Shown: positions 62,105 to 64,000 of the stretch, piece by piece
Position numbering within the stretch: the stretch's first letter is position 1
How the letters are laid out: each line of letters starts with the position of its first letter
NCBI RefSeq assembly: GCF_014648075.1
Contig: NZ_BMQK01000002.1
Span: 248,001-312,000 of the forward strand
Source of the DNA: Streptomyces ruber
GTDB lineage: Bacteria; Actinomycetota; Actinomycetes; Streptomycetales; Streptomycetaceae
DNA length: 64,000 nt
Reading direction: 5' to 3'
Program-made: the position numbers and the translations under genes
Notes under the pieces: model-generated
Databases searched by the model: none
Seen by the model: only the letters and a program-made list of their open reading frames with translations
What the model was told of the DNA's origin: nothing

Positions 62105-62809
62105 ATGGACATGCACAAGGCACACGGACGGAGCCCGCAGGACGACCGGGTGACTGTGCTCAGGGAGCCGGTCGCCGGCACCGTGCTCCTGTGTGCCGGT
62201 CTCACGGCGGCGGGTGCGGGGCTCGGCTGGCTGGTCGGCCCTCTGGCCCGTCTGCTGCTGACGCTGCCGTGGGCGCCGCTCCAGGGACCGGCCGAGCTCG
62301 TCGCGTCCCTCCCCGCGCCGGTGCTGCCCGTCGTGGGGGCGGTGGCGGGGGCGGCCCTCGGACTGGTCGCCCGGTACGAACAGCTCGTGGTCGATCTGTC
62401 GGACGACCGCGTCGCGCTCACGAGCAGAGGCCGGAAGCGGGAGTTCCCGCGGGACGTGGTCGCCACGGCGTTCCGGGACGGCAAGCACCTGGTCCTGCTC
62501 GGCCACGACGGCGGCGAGCTGACCCGGCAGGAGTGCGACCTGGACGCCGGCCGCGTCGCCGGCGCCTTCACCGCGCACGGCTACGCGTGGGCGGACGCCG
62601 ATCCGTACGAGGACGACTTCCGCCGCTGGGTCCCGGACACCCCCGGCCTGCCGCAGGAGGCGAACGCGATCCTCAAGACCCGTCAGAGGTACTTGGAGAA
62701 GCACGGCTCCTCCCACGACGACGTCCGGGAACTGCGCGAGGAACTGGCACGTCTCGGTGTCGTGGTGAGGGACGAGAGACGACGCCAGTACTGGAGGACG
62801 AGCGCATGA
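62105..62809 (+). CDS. YqeB-like membrane protein
   Basis: 234 residues from the ATG at 62105 (GAGGGGG upstream). Two membrane helices at about 22-50 (AGTVLLCAGLTAAGAGLGWLVG) and about 68-88 (PVLPVVGAVAGAALGLVARY), then a cytoplasmic domain with YEQLVVDLSDDRVALTSRGR and DDFRRWVPDTPGLP, typical of the YqeB family of unknown function. It is divergent from and probably repressed by the TetR protein. The family has been noted next to TetR genes in actinobacteria (from memory). Confidence 0.8.
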   Translation: MDMHKAHGRSPQDDRVTVLREPVAGTVLLCAGLTAAGAGLGWLVGPLARLLLTLPWAPLQGPAELVASLPAPVLPVVGAVAGAALGLVARYEQLVVDLSDDRVALTSRGRKREFPRDVVATAFRDGKHLVLLGHDGGELTRQECDLDAGRVAGAFTAHGYAWADADPYEDDFRRWVPDTPGLPQEANAILKTRQRYLEKHGSSHDDVRELREELARLGVVVRDERRRQYWRTSA

Positions 62810-62938
62810 GGCCGGCAGTGAGCCGCACGGTCGTCAGGAGTGGGAGGGCGGGATGAGACGGGTACGTCACGGTCCCGCCCCGGGGGCCTGGGGGCCTGGG
62901 GGCCTGGGGACGATCTCCCTGGGCGCCCGGTTGATGTT

Positions 62939-63042
<104 letters not shown>

Positions 63043-63118
63043 GGACGGGCCCGGCCCTCAGCGACGACGCGGGGGCGCGGAGTACGGGACCGGGCCGGAG
63101 GCCGTGACTCCCCGGTGC

Positions 63119-63604
63119 TCAGTGCTGGATCAGGCCGCCGACCGGGACCGGAGCGACGTGGCCGGTCGGCGGCCGGGTCCGGGCCAGGGTGAGGCCGATG
63201 TCGACCAGTGAGGAGCGGCGCAGCCGCGTGACGTCGGGGACCGGCGTCCAGACCGACTCGGCGATGGTGCCGTCCGGCTCGGGGCGGAGCCGGCCGCCGG
63301 TGATGCGGACCTGGTAAAAGACGCCCACGTTGTGGAGCTCGGGGCGGCCGGGGACGGTGCGCTCGGCCGCGGGGACCACTCGTGAGTCCACGCCCAGCAG
63401 GCGTTCGACGACCGCGTCGTAGCCGGTCTCCTCGGCGATCTCCCGGAGCACCGCGTCCGACGGATCCTCCGCGTGCTCGACCCGGCCGCCCGGCAGGGTC
63501 CAGTTGCTCCGGCCCCGCGCCGGTACGTAATGGGCGAGCAGCACCCGCCCGTCCTCCACGCACACGGCGTACGCCGCCAACCGGAGATCCGTTCCCGGTC
63601 CCAT
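63119..63604 (-). CDS. Nudix hydrolase
   Basis: 161 residues. The Nudix box is complete: GGRVEHAEDPSDAVLREIAE followed by ETG, with the metal-binding REIAEE. Preceded by ARGRSNWTLPGG, as in MutT/ADP-ribose-type members; followed by an HNVGVFYQVRITGGRL strand region. Hydrolyses a nucleoside-diphosphate-linked substrate, not predictable. The start ATG at 63604 overlaps the reading frame of the partial substrate-binding protein. Confidence 0.92.
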   Translation of the reverse strand: MGPGTDLRLAAYAVCVEDGRVLLAHYVPARGRSNWTLPGGRVEHAEDPSDAVLREIAEETGYDAVVERLLGVDSRVVPAAERTVPGRPELHNVGVFYQVRITGGRLRPEPDGTIAESVWTPVPDVTRLRRSSLVDIGLTLARTRPPTGHVAPVPVGGLIQH

Positions 63605-63700
63605 GCCCGCCCCTCCTCACCGGACGCCTCCGACGCCCACCGGAGGGCAAGTCTCCCTGGTGCCGTCGCTCCCGCAGCCCCCGGGGGTCCGGTGCCCGCT

Positions 63701-64000
63701 TCACGGAGTGGGCGGTTGCGCTTCGGGGTGCGGTCGCGACGCGCTGCGCGTGCTCGAGTGCCTCCTCCGGCGTCTCCTCGCCCGTCAGCGCGGACTGGAT
63801 CGCCGTGTGGATGCCGGTCGCCGCCTCCGGCCACCCGGCGCCGAGCCGGCCGGTACGGGCCCGGGCCGTCGCGACGCTGTCGGCGAGCGCGGCCATCGAC
63901 GGCGCCTGCTCGGCGTACTCGGCGGCCACCGACGTACGGGGGACGGCACGGTGAAGTACTGAGGACGCCTGCCGCAGGACCGTGGGCATGAACTGCGACG
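63701..64000 (-). CDS. C-terminal end of an ABC-transporter substrate-binding protein (partial)
   Basis: Only the last about 85-100 residues are in the window: SQFMPTVLRQASSVLHRAVP..., then YAEQAPSMAALADSVATARA and AIQSALTGEETPEEALEHAQ, the usual C-terminal helices of extracellular solute-binding proteins. In this frame no stop appears until 62673, on the far side of the Nudix gene, which is unlikely. A stop (TGA at 63703-63701) exists in the next frame, so either a frameshift near 63,735 or a sequencing error altered the end. The coordinate given assumes that stop. Ligand unknown. Confidence 0.45.

Overview
The window looks like a piece of a Streptomyces chromosome. It is very GC-rich, uses many GTG and TTG starts, and carries families typical of the genus: STAS/SpoIIE/HATPase anti-sigma networks, an HTH-DUF5753 regulator paired with a DUF397 gene, DUF5999 and DUF6099 proteins, a SepF paralogue, and the Pgl phage-growth-limitation genes. 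No rRNA, tRNA or CRISPR array was seen.

Layout. (a) 1-5,936: a signalling cluster. A 1,450-residue protein combines histidine kinase, receiver, PAS/GAF, SpoIIE phosphatase and HATPase domains. It is followed by a STAS antagonist and a GAF protein cut by the window edge, with a second STAS gene divergent. (b) 6,113-32,051: a complete type 2 BREX (Pgl) system on the minus strand, consisting of a Lhr-like helicase (brxHI), brxD, pglZ, pglY, pglX and pglW. Foreign genes lie inside it: a DUF3800 gene between brxD and pglZ, and a 6-kb block between pglY and pglX holding a NACHT NTPase with a glycine-rich membrane tail, a coiled-coil protein, two small genes and the HTH/DUF397 pair. (c) 32,227-38,649: ordinary chromosomal genes (wrbA-like, sepF-like, ATPase, MazG-like, DUF6099, PhzF-like, F420-type oxidoreductase). 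(d) 38,851-56,723: the bacterial RNA-repair pair hen1-pnkp. Here pnkp is split by a 13.8-kb integrated element (41,082-54,883) coding for a primase-helicase replication protein with an iteron-like array, small regulators, tiny membrane proteins, unknown proteins and a large serine integrase. (e) 56,824-64,000: arginine deiminase, ornithine carbamoyltransferase, a HATPase, PaaX, DUF5999, TetR with a perfect operator palindrome, a YqeB-like membrane protein, a Nudix hydrolase and a partial substrate-binding protein.

Most striking feature. The element interrupts pnkp inside its phosphatase domain, between the GDLVDRGP and GNHE motifs. The two junctions share the 5-bp core ATGGT. Joining 40,329-41,086 to 54,884-56,723 restores one uninterrupted 865-residue Pnkp, the normal size for the family. 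The integrase has no stop codon inside the element at its 3' end: its frame runs through attR into the 3' half of pnkp, giving a predicted 1,276-residue integrase-Pnkp fusion. In the excised circle the same frame would end after a different 17-residue tail, now found on the truncated 5' half of pnkp and followed by a terminator. Integration therefore swaps the C-termini of the integrase and the RNA-repair enzyme, and excision would restore both. This could be a reversible switch on RNA repair.

How the parts fit (inference). BREX restricts phage DNA by methylation-dependent discrimination, NACHT proteins are known anti-phage NTPases, and Pnkp/Hen1 repairs RNA cut by ribotoxins. The region reads as a defence and repair island in which one mobile element has parked itself inside the repair enzyme.
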